Assembly (NCBI GenBank): GCA_964539825.1
Contig: CAZIKF010000011.1
Span: forward strand, 1 to 64,000
Direction of reading: 5' to 3'
DNA from: CAZIKF01 sp964539825
Lineage (GTDB): Bacteria > Muiribacteriota > UBA6191
DNA length: 64,000 nucleotides
Part shown: positions 26,974 through 35,774 of the stretch, one piece after another
Layout of the letters: the number at the start of each line of letters is the position of its first letter
How positions within the stretch are numbered: the stretch's first letter is position 1
The notes under the pieces: model-generated
Database searches by the model: none
What the model was told of the DNA's origin: nothing
Seen by the model: the letters and a program-made list of their open reading frames with translations, nothing else
Translations under genes and position numbers: made by a program

Positions 26974-28188
26974 TCAGTTTTCTCCAATCTGATCAATGAA
27001 GGCTTCTATGGAAGTGATGGTCTGCTCCTCTGAAAAACACCTCAGATCACAGAGATCACCATTGAGGATGAGGTAGGGAATTCCAGATTTTTTATGCAGT
27101 CGTTGGGGAAGACCAAATCGCGAGTTAGAATTGTAGGGGCAGGTTTTGGCATCATGGTAGATAATTCCGTCCACCTGGTATTCTCGGGCCGTGGAATTTA
27201 GGGTTTCTTCCTTGGTTTCCTCACCGCGATTAATGAAGATTTCTGTATAAGCTCTGGCCATACTCTCCAGGGGATCCCTGGTATCAAAGGAATCAAAGAT
27301 CCAGGAATTACAGTAGGTGGAAGCGACCACAGAGGTACCTAAACCTTCAAAAAGTTCTGAGAAAAAGCGTAACTTACCCCAGATAGGCATTCCCTCCCAG
27401 TACAGACGGACCTGTTCATTGGGGACTGCTGCAACTTGCTTCTCGATGCGCGCATCGATTTCCTGGTTGAGCGCTTCATAATACTGAACCGCTGACGGTA
27501 GACCCCGAAGCACTACGGCGGGCGCCATGTGAATACACCCGTCAAAGAAAGTGGATGGTGCCGGTACTGTCTGAGACTTGCGCAGAAACTCGCCCCATAG
27601 CTGTGAGGATCTCGAGGACAGCTCTAGAACCTGCTGCAATCTCTCGGGGTCAAAGGCTCTCGGACTGTAGGGGCTCAGCGACTCGATGAGCGCCTTGAAT
27701 TGATCTTTCACGCAGGTAACCTGCTCAGGAGTAATTTTTTCCACCTTCCAGGGAGAGAATATTCCCTCGGCGGGAACTTTGAAATGTCTGGCATAGAAGT
27801 TGAACCAGTCTTGTACCTCACGACACTGGTTCGTGTTGTAGACCAGAACATCAGGCTTAGGGACCGATGGTATCCCATATGCCTTCGTAAGGGGTGTTTG
27901 CCCCTCCTGGAAAGCTCCAACATCTGAAGTTAGATAGGAGCAGATATCCGGGGAATATCCCTTGGCGTGAGCGGATTGAATATATTGATTACTTTGCCTG
28001 GTGGCACCCAATAGAGCTCCGTGATTTTCTGGATAATAAACCTGAAAACCCATGCTGACCAGGATTTCTGCCGGTCCTACTGAACTGCACCACGCAACCC
28101 TGGGTGTGGGTTTGTCCACCGGGAAAAAATCCTGGAAATACTCCTTTAGGAGCTGTTTGAGAATCATTGTGGATTCGATGGGTACCAT
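26974..28188 (-). CDS. 2-hydroxyacyl-CoA dehydratase D-like / double-cubane cluster protein-like reductase
   Basis: 404 residues of the HgdB/BcrB/BcrC family, complete in length. Possible cluster cysteines are C34 (VAWCSS), C83 (DICSY), C122 (NQCREV), C293 (TYCNSW), C350 (KTCPYN) and C380/C384 (DLCDLRC). It stands alone: dehydratases and benzoyl-CoA reductases use two such subunits, whereas here one subunit is paired with one homodimeric-type activator. That is the gene arrangement of YjiM/YjiL and of the double-cubane cluster proteins, whose in vivo substrate is unknown. Its place inside a benzoate cluster suggests a low-potential reduction or dehydration of an aromatic or alicyclic intermediate. 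This role is inference. Confidence 0.8.
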   Translation of the reverse strand: MVPIESTMILKQLLKEYFQDFFPVDKPTPRVAWCSSVGPAEILVSMGFQVYYPENHGALLGATRQSNQYIQSAHAKGYSPDICSYLTSDVGAFQEGQTPLTKAYGIPSVPKPDVLVYNTNQCREVQDWFNFYARHFKVPAEGIFSPWKVEKITPEQVTCVKDQFKALIESLSPYSPRAFDPERLQQVLELSSRSSQLWGEFLRKSQTVPAPSTFFDGCIHMAPAVVLRGLPSAVQYYEALNQEIDARIEKQVAAVPNEQVRLYWEGMPIWGKLRFFSELFEGLGTSVVASTYCNSWIFDSFDTRDPLESMARAYTEIFINRGEETKEETLNSTAREYQVDGIIYHDAKTCPYNSNSRFGLPQRLHKKSGIPYLILNGDLCDLRCFSEEQTITSIEAFIDQIGEN

Positions 28189-28197
28189 TTCTTACTC

Positions 28198-30513
28198 CTA
28201 GAGAAAAGGATCGCTGCAAAAGGAGGCTCTGCGCCGCTCCAACAAAGCGCTAAGACCTTCGAGGGCGTCAGGATGATTAAAAACACGGTGAAGATAATTC
28301 TGCAGTTCATTTTCTGCAATTTCTGAGAGGTCCACCTTCTCTTCAAATGCCTGCATGGCCAATCCGATGAGCTGAGCGGACACCATTACAGCATGGGGCG
28401 AGTTTGAAGCGACCCGTCGAGCGACGCGCCTGACAAAGTCTAATTGGTTCCCACTCAGGTCAGGCTTAATCCAGCCAAATCCGATAGCGTAAAGCCAGGG
28501 TAGAAAATGGGGTCGGGAGAAGAGGTCTCTCATCCATCGCATTTCCTCCCTTTCATCAAGAGTAAGCCCTTCATCAATTCGAATAAAATCCAATTGTGAG
28601 AGTTCATCTGGAGAGGGGATAGCACCGCCATGGTTAAGAATCCACGAAGAAATACTTGCTGCCGCATCATCTCGGCAATGAGATGGGACAATGCAGTCAG
28701 CCAGTCCAAGGTGCTGAATCACTCTTGGCGAAGAGGTGGGTGACCCGCCAGCCAGAATGTAATACCTTGATAACGCCGCAGCCAGTAGAGGATCACCGGT
28801 TGCATTTGCGATCAGATGCGGGAGAAGGCAGCTACCGCGCATTCCAGGATAGATTCCCAGGCGGGCTTCCGGCAGAGTGAAACTGGTTCGATCTGTGACA
28901 ATTACAACACTCCTGGGGTCATAGGCAAAGGCAAGAGCAACTTCAACCCCGCCACCAAGAGTATTCCCATCCACAATGGCAATGCGAGGTTTTTGCCCGC
29001 CGGTAATTGTCTTGAAGAGAATTTCTTGCCAAAGCCGTGTTTCTGATACGATTTTCCCTACCTCACCCTCCTTGATGCGGTCTACAAATGCGGAAACATT
29101 TGCACCTGCGATAAAGGTCTTTATGGGAGCGGAGTCAAAGAGGATAACCTGCACTTTCTCATCATTCTCTGCGCGGCTAAAGGCGGACTTTAGTTCCAGG
29201 AAAACAGAGGTATCCAGGGCATTTGCATTCTTTGGATTGGAAATTGTGATCCGTGCTATTTGACCTCCCTGTTCTGTTTGATATTGAATGGTACCCTTAT
29301 CAAGAACCCAGGATTGGCAGGTTTCCACCTGCTTGGTGAGTAATGAGGGCATGGGGAAATGGATACCCTGTTGACGGGCTAACTCAAATCTCTCGGCCGT
29401 GATTCTGCGGATCTCCCTCAGCCCTAATTCATTCATCAAAGTAAAGGGACCCTTACCCCACAAAAACGCATTTTCACAGAGCGGGTCGACCTCACTGAGT
29501 TTGATCACCCCGCTATCTACAACCTCGATTGAAGTCATGAATCCGACGGCCTGAAACCTCTCTTTTAACTGGTTCTCAAGAGTTGGATCTGATTTCTCAT
29601 CAAGATCACCATCCTCTACCCAGCGCACGGAGGACTTGTCTTTGGCATCCAGGAAACGATCCATTATTTCCTTGTAAATTTGGGGAGGTTTGAAGAAGTC
29701 CTGATAGACACGATACTGTTGGTCCTCTGGATTGGAATCATCACTGAAGGAACGCATTGTGTAATAACCAATGGGAATTCCAGTGGAATCCATCAGGCCT
29801 AGAAATCCTATGGGCATATCAAAGGCAGCACGCCCTCCGGCCTCGATCGCGGCTACTGAAAAACCTTCCTGGCGCATCCGCGCTGCTTCCAGAAGCAAGG
29901 CCACAAAAATGATGTCAGCAGCCCCTCCTTTGCGGCTGTTTAGGATAGGCGTAGCTACCTTCCCAGCGAGTTTCATATATCTGGCCGCGACTTCAATGGA
30001 TTCCATCGACGCCGTATCGGTAGGGGCATACTCCCCTGCACGGTTCTTGTGAGGGAGGTAGAAATAATGCATCCACACCACTTTGTCCGGCCGTCTTGTT
30101 GCCCTGGCTAAAACATTGACATCCAGGGAAGAGGAATTTGAGGCAAGCACCGTGTGAGGTGGACAGAGTTCATCAAGTCTCCGAAAAATTTCCTTCTTAA
30201 TTTCAATATCTTCGGTAGCAGTCTCAATGACCAACTTGAGGCGAGAGGAACTGCAGAGTGCTGTGTAGTCAGTGGATGTTTGAATTCTTCCTTTAATCTC
30301 CAGAACTTGTTCTTGACTGAAGATTCTTGATTTTGCCGCTCCCTGAAGTTCTTGATCGATTTTCATGAGGGCCTGGTTTAAAACGGGTTCATCTATATCC
30401 AGAAGACCGGTTTGAAATCCACTCTGGGCATAGGCTTGAGCCAGGCTGGCTCCCATAGTTCCCGCACCTACAATCAGCACTTCGATCTTGCTATTAACTT
30501 CATCTTTTGACAT
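28198..30513 (-). CDS. Bifunctional 3-hydroxyacyl-CoA dehydrogenase / enoyl-CoA hydratase, FadN-like order
   Basis: 771 residues. The N-terminal half is an NAD-binding 3-hydroxyacyl-CoA dehydrogenase (VGAGTMGASLAQAYAQSGF at about 15-33; catalytic His in WMHYFYLPH, about 146-154). The C-terminal part (about 400-750) is a crotonase domain (IAGANVSAFV, NTLGGGVEVALAF with the oxyanion-hole glycines). The order dehydrogenase-then-hydratase is that of FadN, the reverse of FadB. It would carry out two consecutive beta-oxidation steps, here probably on C7 dicarboxylyl-CoA intermediates after ring cleavage. It lies between a thiolase and the double-cubane-type pair, with about ten bases on each side, so it belongs to the operon. 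Confidence 0.88.
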   Translation of the reverse strand: MSKDEVNSKIEVLIVGAGTMGASLAQAYAQSGFQTGLLDIDEPVLNQALMKIDQELQGAAKSRIFSQEQVLEIKGRIQTSTDYTALCSSSRLKLVIETATEDIEIKKEIFRRLDELCPPHTVLASNSSSLDVNVLARATRRPDKVVWMHYFYLPHKNRAGEYAPTDTASMESIEVAARYMKLAGKVATPILNSRKGGAADIIFVALLLEAARMRQEGFSVAAIEAGGRAAFDMPIGFLGLMDSTGIPIGYYTMRSFSDDSNPEDQQYRVYQDFFKPPQIYKEIMDRFLDAKDKSSVRWVEDGDLDEKSDPTLENQLKERFQAVGFMTSIEVVDSGVIKLSEVDPLCENAFLWGKGPFTLMNELGLREIRRITAERFELARQQGIHFPMPSLLTKQVETCQSWVLDKGTIQYQTEQGGQIARITISNPKNANALDTSVFLELKSAFSRAENDEKVQVILFDSAPIKTFIAGANVSAFVDRIKEGEVGKIVSETRLWQEILFKTITGGQKPRIAIVDGNTLGGGVEVALAFAYDPRSVVIVTDRTSFTLPEARLGIYPGMRGSCLLPHLIANATGDPLLAAALSRYYILAGGSPTSSPRVIQHLGLADCIVPSHCRDDAAASISSWILNHGGAIPSPDELSQLDFIRIDEGLTLDEREEMRWMRDLFSRPHFLPWLYAIGFGWIKPDLSGNQLDFVRRVARRVASNSPHAVMVSAQLIGLAMQAFEEKVDLSEIAENELQNYLHRVFNHPDALEGLSALLERRRASFCSDPFL

Positions 30514-30524
30514 GACCTGATCTC

Positions 30525-31769
30525 CTATTTTTGATATGCGTTAACAAGTATGGCACCACCCTGTCCGCCGCCTATGCATGCGGAAGCAAGACCCATACCA
30601 CCAAGGGTGAGAAGAGCTACAACCATGCGTGCCCCGGATGCGCCCAGTGGGTGTCCCAACGCGATGGCTCCACCGTTAAGATTTACTTTTGAGCGATCGA
30701 GTTCCAGCTCCCGTTCAACAGCAAGATACTGGGCCGCGAAGGCTTCATTGATCTCAAAATGATCTACATCACTGGAAATCAATCCGGCGCGCTGCAGCGC
30801 GAGTCTACAGGCAGGTACGGGGCCAATACCCATGAAGTATGGATCTACACCGGAAGTTCCCCATGAAAGAAGCTCCCCTATGGGTTCGACTCCAAGTTCC
30901 CTGGCCTTAGTTTCGGTAGCCATTATGAGTGCTGCGGCTCCGTCAACAATTCCACTTGAATTCCCAGCAGTCTGAACTCCGCCAGACTTTACAGCAGGCA
31001 ATCGGCCAAGGCTGGAAAGCGTGGTTTGAGGCCGCGGAAGATCATCTTCGCAGACCTCAAGAAATCCTTTACGGGAGGGGAGGGAAACCGGTGTAATCTC
31101 AGAGGATAATCTCCCATCCATCTTTGCCGCGGCGGCCTTTTGCTGCGAACTCAGAGCGAATTCATCGGCCTCCTCTCTTGATATCCCGTAGCGATTGGCA
31201 AGATTTTCCGCAGTACCCATCATATCTGTACCGGTAAAGGTATCACTCAGCCCGTCCTTGAACAGGGCGAAGGTCCTTGGACCTTCCATGTAGGGATAGC
31301 CGAAAGACGAGCCAAACTGTAGTGTCGGGGACTGACTGGTGCTCTCATAGCCTCCTACAAGGACCAGCTCCGATTCTCCGAGAAGAAGCTGCTTGGCTCC
31401 CTGAATAATCGCCTCTCCGCCTGAAAAGCATATCCGGTTTACGGTAAGACCCGTGGAGAAATAGCTCAGGCCAGACCTGAGACCTACATGACGAGCACCA
31501 TAGTGGGAATCAATACTCGTATGCATAGCATTGCCAAATATGGACTCCTGAATCTGGTTTTCTCGACCAATCAAGTCTGCCTTTTCAATAGCGGCTCGAG
31601 CGGCGAAGACTCCGAGTTCTATCGGGCTTAGATTCTTGAAGTCCCCTCCGACCTGGATGAAAGGGGTTCGGGTAGCCGATAGAAATACAATCTTCTCATC
31701 TTCTCCAACCTTTAATTGCGCCCCTTTTGGGGGCTTAAACGCATCACTGCGAAAGATTTCATTACTCAT
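30525..31769 (-). CDS. Acetyl-CoA acyltransferase (thiolase)
   Basis: The start is set at the ATG 31769 (MSNEIFRSDA), which overlaps the end of the upstream FAD-subunit gene and has AAGGA about ten bases before it; the frame extends further but inside that gene. The 414 residues show the thiolase triad: nucleophile cysteine in NRICFSGGEAI, the histidine in GHPLGASGAR, and the C-terminal cysteine in CIGGGQGGA. It cleaves 3-oxoacyl-CoA to acetyl-CoA and a shortened acyl-CoA. With the FadN-like protein it forms a beta-oxidation module, likely for 3-oxopimelyl-CoA or a similar chain. A second thiolase gene lies at 35.8-36.9 kb. Confidence 0.9.
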   Translation of the reverse strand: MSNEIFRSDAFKPPKGAQLKVGEDEKIVFLSATRTPFIQVGGDFKNLSPIELGVFAARAAIEKADLIGRENQIQESIFGNAMHTSIDSHYGARHVGLRSGLSYFSTGLTVNRICFSGGEAIIQGAKQLLLGESELVLVGGYESTSQSPTLQFGSSFGYPYMEGPRTFALFKDGLSDTFTGTDMMGTAENLANRYGISREEADEFALSSQQKAAAAKMDGRLSSEITPVSLPSRKGFLEVCEDDLPRPQTTLSSLGRLPAVKSGGVQTAGNSSGIVDGAAALIMATETKARELGVEPIGELLSWGTSGVDPYFMGIGPVPACRLALQRAGLISSDVDHFEINEAFAAQYLAVERELELDRSKVNLNGGAIALGHPLGASGARMVVALLTLGGMGLASACIGGGQGGAILVNAYQK

Positions 31770-32811
31770 GATCAACATTTCCTTTGCCTTTGGTTTGGTT
31801 GGACTGAGCTTCGCCAAAACCAGTTCGAAGTTTGTAGTAGAGGGAGCATATAAATACACCAATCATTTTTTTACGATATGCCGGGGAAAAGAAATCCTGC
31901 CGGAGGGCAGTAGTTCCCTTGCGTGCCTGAGAACAGAGGTTCTCCAGCATGGATTCTTCCGATGGGTACTCTGAGAGAAAAACGTGAAAAGTCCTTGGTA
32001 GTACATCGATGCCCGTGATGGCAGCCTCCACCATGAAAAGCTTTTTGTCGGTGTCATCGAGGATGGAGAGAGCCACACCAAGGGATGGAAAGTCGATGGT
32101 GTTTCGGATTCGAAGTTTTCGATAAGCTACCTGGGAAGTCCTGGGGATCGGGACTTTAATGGAAACTAGAATCTCACCCTGAAAGAGTGGATTCTTCTCC
32201 ACACCATCTTCGGAATAAAATGTTCTCAAGGAGATCTCTCGTTCACCCTGGGGGCTTTGGATGCACAAGCGTGCATTGAGTAGCGTGAGAACCGGCGCCA
32301 GATCTGACACAAATCGGGCTCTGCAAAGTGGGAAGCGGTCCGTGTGAGTATTGGATAATAAAATGCAGGAATCTCCCTGTGCTTTAAAACAAAACTGCTC
32401 ATGAGGCTTACAGTGCAGGTTCTGATTAAAGTTCACACAGCGGTTATCTACCAGAAGATTTCCACCAATGGTGGCCAGGGTTCGGATTTGTGGGGATGCT
32501 ACCAAAGAGGAAGTCGAGCTAAGGCAGGGCAGCAACTCCTTTACGAGGGGATCTTTTTCCAGTTTTGAGAGTGTGATGCCAGAGCCAATGGTAATCTCAC
32601 CCCCATCGGTTGAAATACTGCGAAGCTCCGCAACATTTTTCAAACTGATCAGTCTGGTTGGCTCATCAGTAAGGGGAAGTCGCTTGAGAGCAGGCATGAG
32701 ATCAGTCCCCCCGGCCAGGATTACCACTCTCTCTTCGGGTTGACTTTTCTCCAATAGCTCGAAGAGTTCTTCTTTCGTCTTGGGTCGATGGTATTGAAGG
32801 GAAGGAGTCAT
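31762..32811 (-). CDS. hcrB: 4-Hydroxybenzoyl-CoA reductase, FAD/[4Fe-4S] beta subunit
   Basis: 349 residues of the CO dehydrogenase/xanthine dehydrogenase FAD-subunit family, with the FAD loops ILAGGTDLMP (31-40) and ATIGGNLLVDNR (113-124). Just after the second loop come five cysteines within 40 residues (C125, C134, C141, C149, C163). This matches the extra loop that carries a [4Fe-4S] cluster in the 4-hydroxybenzoyl-CoA reductase beta subunit and reverses the usual direction of electron flow. This is the best evidence that the complex dehydroxylates 4-hydroxybenzoyl-CoA to benzoyl-CoA instead of oxidising a purine or aldehyde. The start overlaps the stop of the catalytic subunit gene. Confidence 0.85.
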   Translation of the reverse strand: MTPSLQYHRPKTKEELFELLEKSQPEERVVILAGGTDLMPALKRLPLTDEPTRLISLKNVAELRSISTDGGEITIGSGITLSKLEKDPLVKELLPCLSSTSSLVASPQIRTLATIGGNLLVDNRCVNFNQNLHCKPHEQFCFKAQGDSCILLSNTHTDRFPLCRARFVSDLAPVLTLLNARLCIQSPQGEREISLRTFYSEDGVEKNPLFQGEILVSIKVPIPRTSQVAYRKLRIRNTIDFPSLGVALSILDDTDKKLFMVEAAITGIDVLPRTFHVFLSEYPSEESMLENLCSQARKGTTALRQDFFSPAYRKKMIGVFICSLYYKLRTGFGEAQSNQTKGKGNVDHE

Positions 32812-35774
32812 CAGGTTAATCCCTCTCCCGAAGCCGTTGTTTTGGCAATTCCCTGCAACACCTTGTCCGGTGTTATGGGCAAGGAAAACATTCTCACGCC
32901 CACAGCATCGTAGAGAGCGTTGGCCAGAGAGGGTAGAACGGGTGCCAGGGCCCCTTCCCCTACTTCCTTGGCACCAAAGGGTCCTTCATTGTCATAGGAT
33001 ATGGAAGGGACAATATCAATCTCGGGCATCTCGAGCGCTGAGAGAATTTTGTAACCAAGAAAGGATTCATTCAGGGCGCGGCCCGACTTGTCGTAATCCA
33101 TGGCTTCACACAGGGCTTGCCCGAGGCCCATATGAATTGAGCCCTCAAGCTGCCCTTCTACCGCAAGAGGATTCAGAGGCGTTCCACAGTCATGAGCGCA
33201 GGTAACCTTAGAAACCCTGATGAATCCACTTTCTGGATCAACCTCTACCTCGGTGATCATAGCAGTGAAACTATAGGATGGACTTAATCCGGCACCGGCT
33301 CCCTTGAAATCTCCTCCCAGCTCTGGAGAAATATATGCGCCTCTACTCTGTAAGGCTCCATGAAAGTCCATAGATTTGACCAGGACTTCCTGAAAGCTGA
33401 GAGTTCTTCCATCAGGTGCGATAATGCTTTGATCCGAAAAGTTAAATCCATCCCGGTAATCTGGATTGGCCCCAAGATAGGGTTGGTTATAAAGAGGCAA
33501 CTGACCTCCCTGCGCAAAAAAATTCTTTTCTTTGGGGTCAGATTCCCTGGTCTCAGGGATCTCTAAGTGGAGGATTTCGCAAGCGCTTTGTAAGAGTTGG
33601 CGGCGCATTCGGATAGCTGCGTTACGAGCAGCATTGCCTGCCATAAAAGTTACCCTGGAACTATAAGATCCATAATCAATGGGGCAAAGCCTGGTATCGG
33701 CACTGATCACGCGTATCATAGAAAGGGGGAGACCCAGGACTTCTCCCACAACCTGGGCCAGGATCGTATCCGACCCTTGTCCAATGTCAGCAGCCCCTGA
33801 GTAAATGGTTACCACACCATCGAAATCAAGGGTTAGACGAACACTTGATTGGGGCATTTCGTTCCAGTGAATGGGTAAAGCGCTGCCGCTTATAAAGAAG
33901 CCGCAAGCTACCCCTATGCCTCGTCCAAACGGTAGTTGAGCATATTTTTCACTCCAATGGGTACGCTTCATGGCTTCTTGCAGTCCATGCCGAATTCCTG
34001 TCGAAGTAATCCGGAATTGATTGGGGGTCAGGGAATTGGGCTTCAGGAAATGCTGCAATCTATATTCACAGGGATCCACCCTCATTTTTTCACAAGCCAT
34101 ATCCAATAACACTTCACTGGCGAAACGAGGATTTACCCCTCCATGTCCCCGCATGGCTCCGCACATGGGCTTGTTTGTATACACTCTTTGACATTGGAAA
34201 CCAAAATTTTGAAGTTGATAAGGCCCCTCGAGCAGCACACCATTGTAATACGTGGTTACGACACCAAAACTAGCGTAAGCGCCTCCATCAATGAGCATTC
34301 TACCGGTGAGTGCCAACAAGCCCTTTTGCGGGTCCGCTCCAAGTTTCATATTCAGCCTGGTAGCATGCCTTCCATGGTGCGTCTGAAAGACTTCCTCGCG
34401 ACTGAGTACAATACGCGTGTTACGACGGGTACAAAGGGCTAACTTGGCGGCGATCATCTCGTGTGTGAAGGGATCGCTCTTACCTCCGAACCCCCCACCA
34501 AGGTGAGGTTTGATCACACGAATCTTGTCTACGGGGATTTCAAGTACGAGGGAAAGGGATTTGTGTAAATAATGGGGAACCTGTGTGGAGGAATATACGG
34601 TCAAACTACCCTGACCATCGATCTCAACTTGTGTGGCATGGGGTTCTGTAAAAGCATGGTTGATGGAAGGAAACTCAAATTGCTGCTCCACCGTAACATG
34701 AGCCTGGGCAAAACCAATTTCAGGATCTCCGAATTGCTGTTCTACAGACTTGTGCAGGTTGTTGCCCTTTTTAAGCTCAGGGTGGATAGGATCTTTAGTT
34801 GGAAGAAGGGCTTTCTCAATATCGAGACAGGGTTGTAGAACTTTGTATTTAACCTCGATGAGTTCCAGGGCTTTGCGGGCGGCCTCTTCTGTTTCAGCAG
34901 CCACCGCGGCCACAGGTTCGCCCACGTACCGTACCCTCCCCTTAGCGATCGCCGGTTCATCACGACTAATGGGAAGAACCCCGAAAGTCACATTAAAATC
35001 CGATCCGCTAATGACCGCCCGAACTCCGGGCAGGCTCATAGCTTCCTTTGACTCCAGGGATAGAATTCGAGCGCTGGCATATGGCGAGCGCAATATTTTA
35101 ACAAATAGAGGATTCTTTAGGCGGATGTCATCGGTGTATTCAGCCTTCCCTGTGACCTTATTCACCGCGCAAAGATAAGGAGTTGGCCGGCCAATCAAAC
35201 CAGATTTCTTGGAAACAGCGTTTCGCGGGACTCCGGCACCAGTGGAATCCAGGGTATCCTTTGAACAGGCGGAGTGAATCGCTTTTTCGATCTTCTTATA
35301 ACCGGTACAGCGGCAGATGGTGCCCGAGATACAGGCCTTGATTCCGTCTTTGCAGAGTTTCTCCTGCCCATCTCCAACCCGGTTATAAAAGGCCACCCCG
35401 TTCAGCACCATGGCTGGTGTGCAAAATCCGCACTGAATTGCTCCCTCTTCGACCATGGAGGACTGCACAGGGTGTAGACTGGGTTCTTGAGAGTCATTCT
35501 CGAGATTTTCACCGGAAGAATTCAATAGTTCAGCGACGCCTTCAATGGTGGTAATTTCACAGTCCTGAGCCTCCTGGGCCAACAGGATGCAGGAAAGAGC
35601 CGGCTCCTGGTTAACCAAAACTGTACATAAACCGCACTCTCCCTGGTCACAGCCTTTCTTTGTACCGGTGAGGGATATCTCATCCCGCAGAAACTCAAGA
35701 AGGGTGATGCCAGCCCAAACGGCACGTGTGTAGGTTTTACCGTTGACTCTAAGAGTTAGCAGACAGCGGCTCAT
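32811..35774 (-). CDS. hcrCA: 4-Hydroxybenzoyl-CoA reductase, fused [2Fe-2S] gamma and molybdenum alpha subunits
   Basis: 987 residues. Residues 1-165 are the small subunit with two [2Fe-2S] sites: C42/C47/C50/C62 (GCDQGECGLC) and C115/C118/C154/C156 (QCGFC, CRC). A linker of about 25 residues leads to the molybdopterin domains: GKAEYTDDI, GGGFGGKSDPFTHE, and the C-terminal GAKEVGEGALAPVL with the catalytic glutamate. In characterised Hcr enzymes these are separate proteins (HcrC about 160, HcrA about 760-770 residues); here they are one chain. With hcrB it would form an alpha-beta-type complex that reductively removes the para-hydroxyl group. It needs molybdopterin cytosine dinucleotide, consistent with the MocA-like gene at 23 kb. 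Confidence 0.88.
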   Translation of the reverse strand: MSRCLLTLRVNGKTYTRAVWAGITLLEFLRDEISLTGTKKGCDQGECGLCTVLVNQEPALSCILLAQEAQDCEITTIEGVAELLNSSGENLENDSQEPSLHPVQSSMVEEGAIQCGFCTPAMVLNGVAFYNRVGDGQEKLCKDGIKACISGTICRCTGYKKIEKAIHSACSKDTLDSTGAGVPRNAVSKKSGLIGRPTPYLCAVNKVTGKAEYTDDIRLKNPLFVKILRSPYASARILSLESKEAMSLPGVRAVISGSDFNVTFGVLPISRDEPAIAKGRVRYVGEPVAAVAAETEEAARKALELIEVKYKVLQPCLDIEKALLPTKDPIHPELKKGNNLHKSVEQQFGDPEIGFAQAHVTVEQQFEFPSINHAFTEPHATQVEIDGQGSLTVYSSTQVPHYLHKSLSLVLEIPVDKIRVIKPHLGGGFGGKSDPFTHEMIAAKLALCTRRNTRIVLSREEVFQTHHGRHATRLNMKLGADPQKGLLALTGRMLIDGGAYASFGVVTTYYNGVLLEGPYQLQNFGFQCQRVYTNKPMCGAMRGHGGVNPRFASEVLLDMACEKMRVDPCEYRLQHFLKPNSLTPNQFRITSTGIRHGLQEAMKRTHWSEKYAQLPFGRGIGVACGFFISGSALPIHWNEMPQSSVRLTLDFDGVVTIYSGAADIGQGSDTILAQVVGEVLGLPLSMIRVISADTRLCPIDYGSYSSRVTFMAGNAARNAAIRMRRQLLQSACEILHLEIPETRESDPKEKNFFAQGGQLPLYNQPYLGANPDYRDGFNFSDQSIIAPDGRTLSFQEVLVKSMDFHGALQSRGAYISPELGGDFKGAGAGLSPSYSFTAMITEVEVDPESGFIRVSKVTCAHDCGTPLNPLAVEGQLEGSIHMGLGQALCEAMDYDKSGRALNESFLGYKILSALEMPEIDIVPSISYDNEGPFGAKEVGEGALAPVLPSLANALYDAVGVRMFSLPITPDKVLQGIAKTTASGEGLT

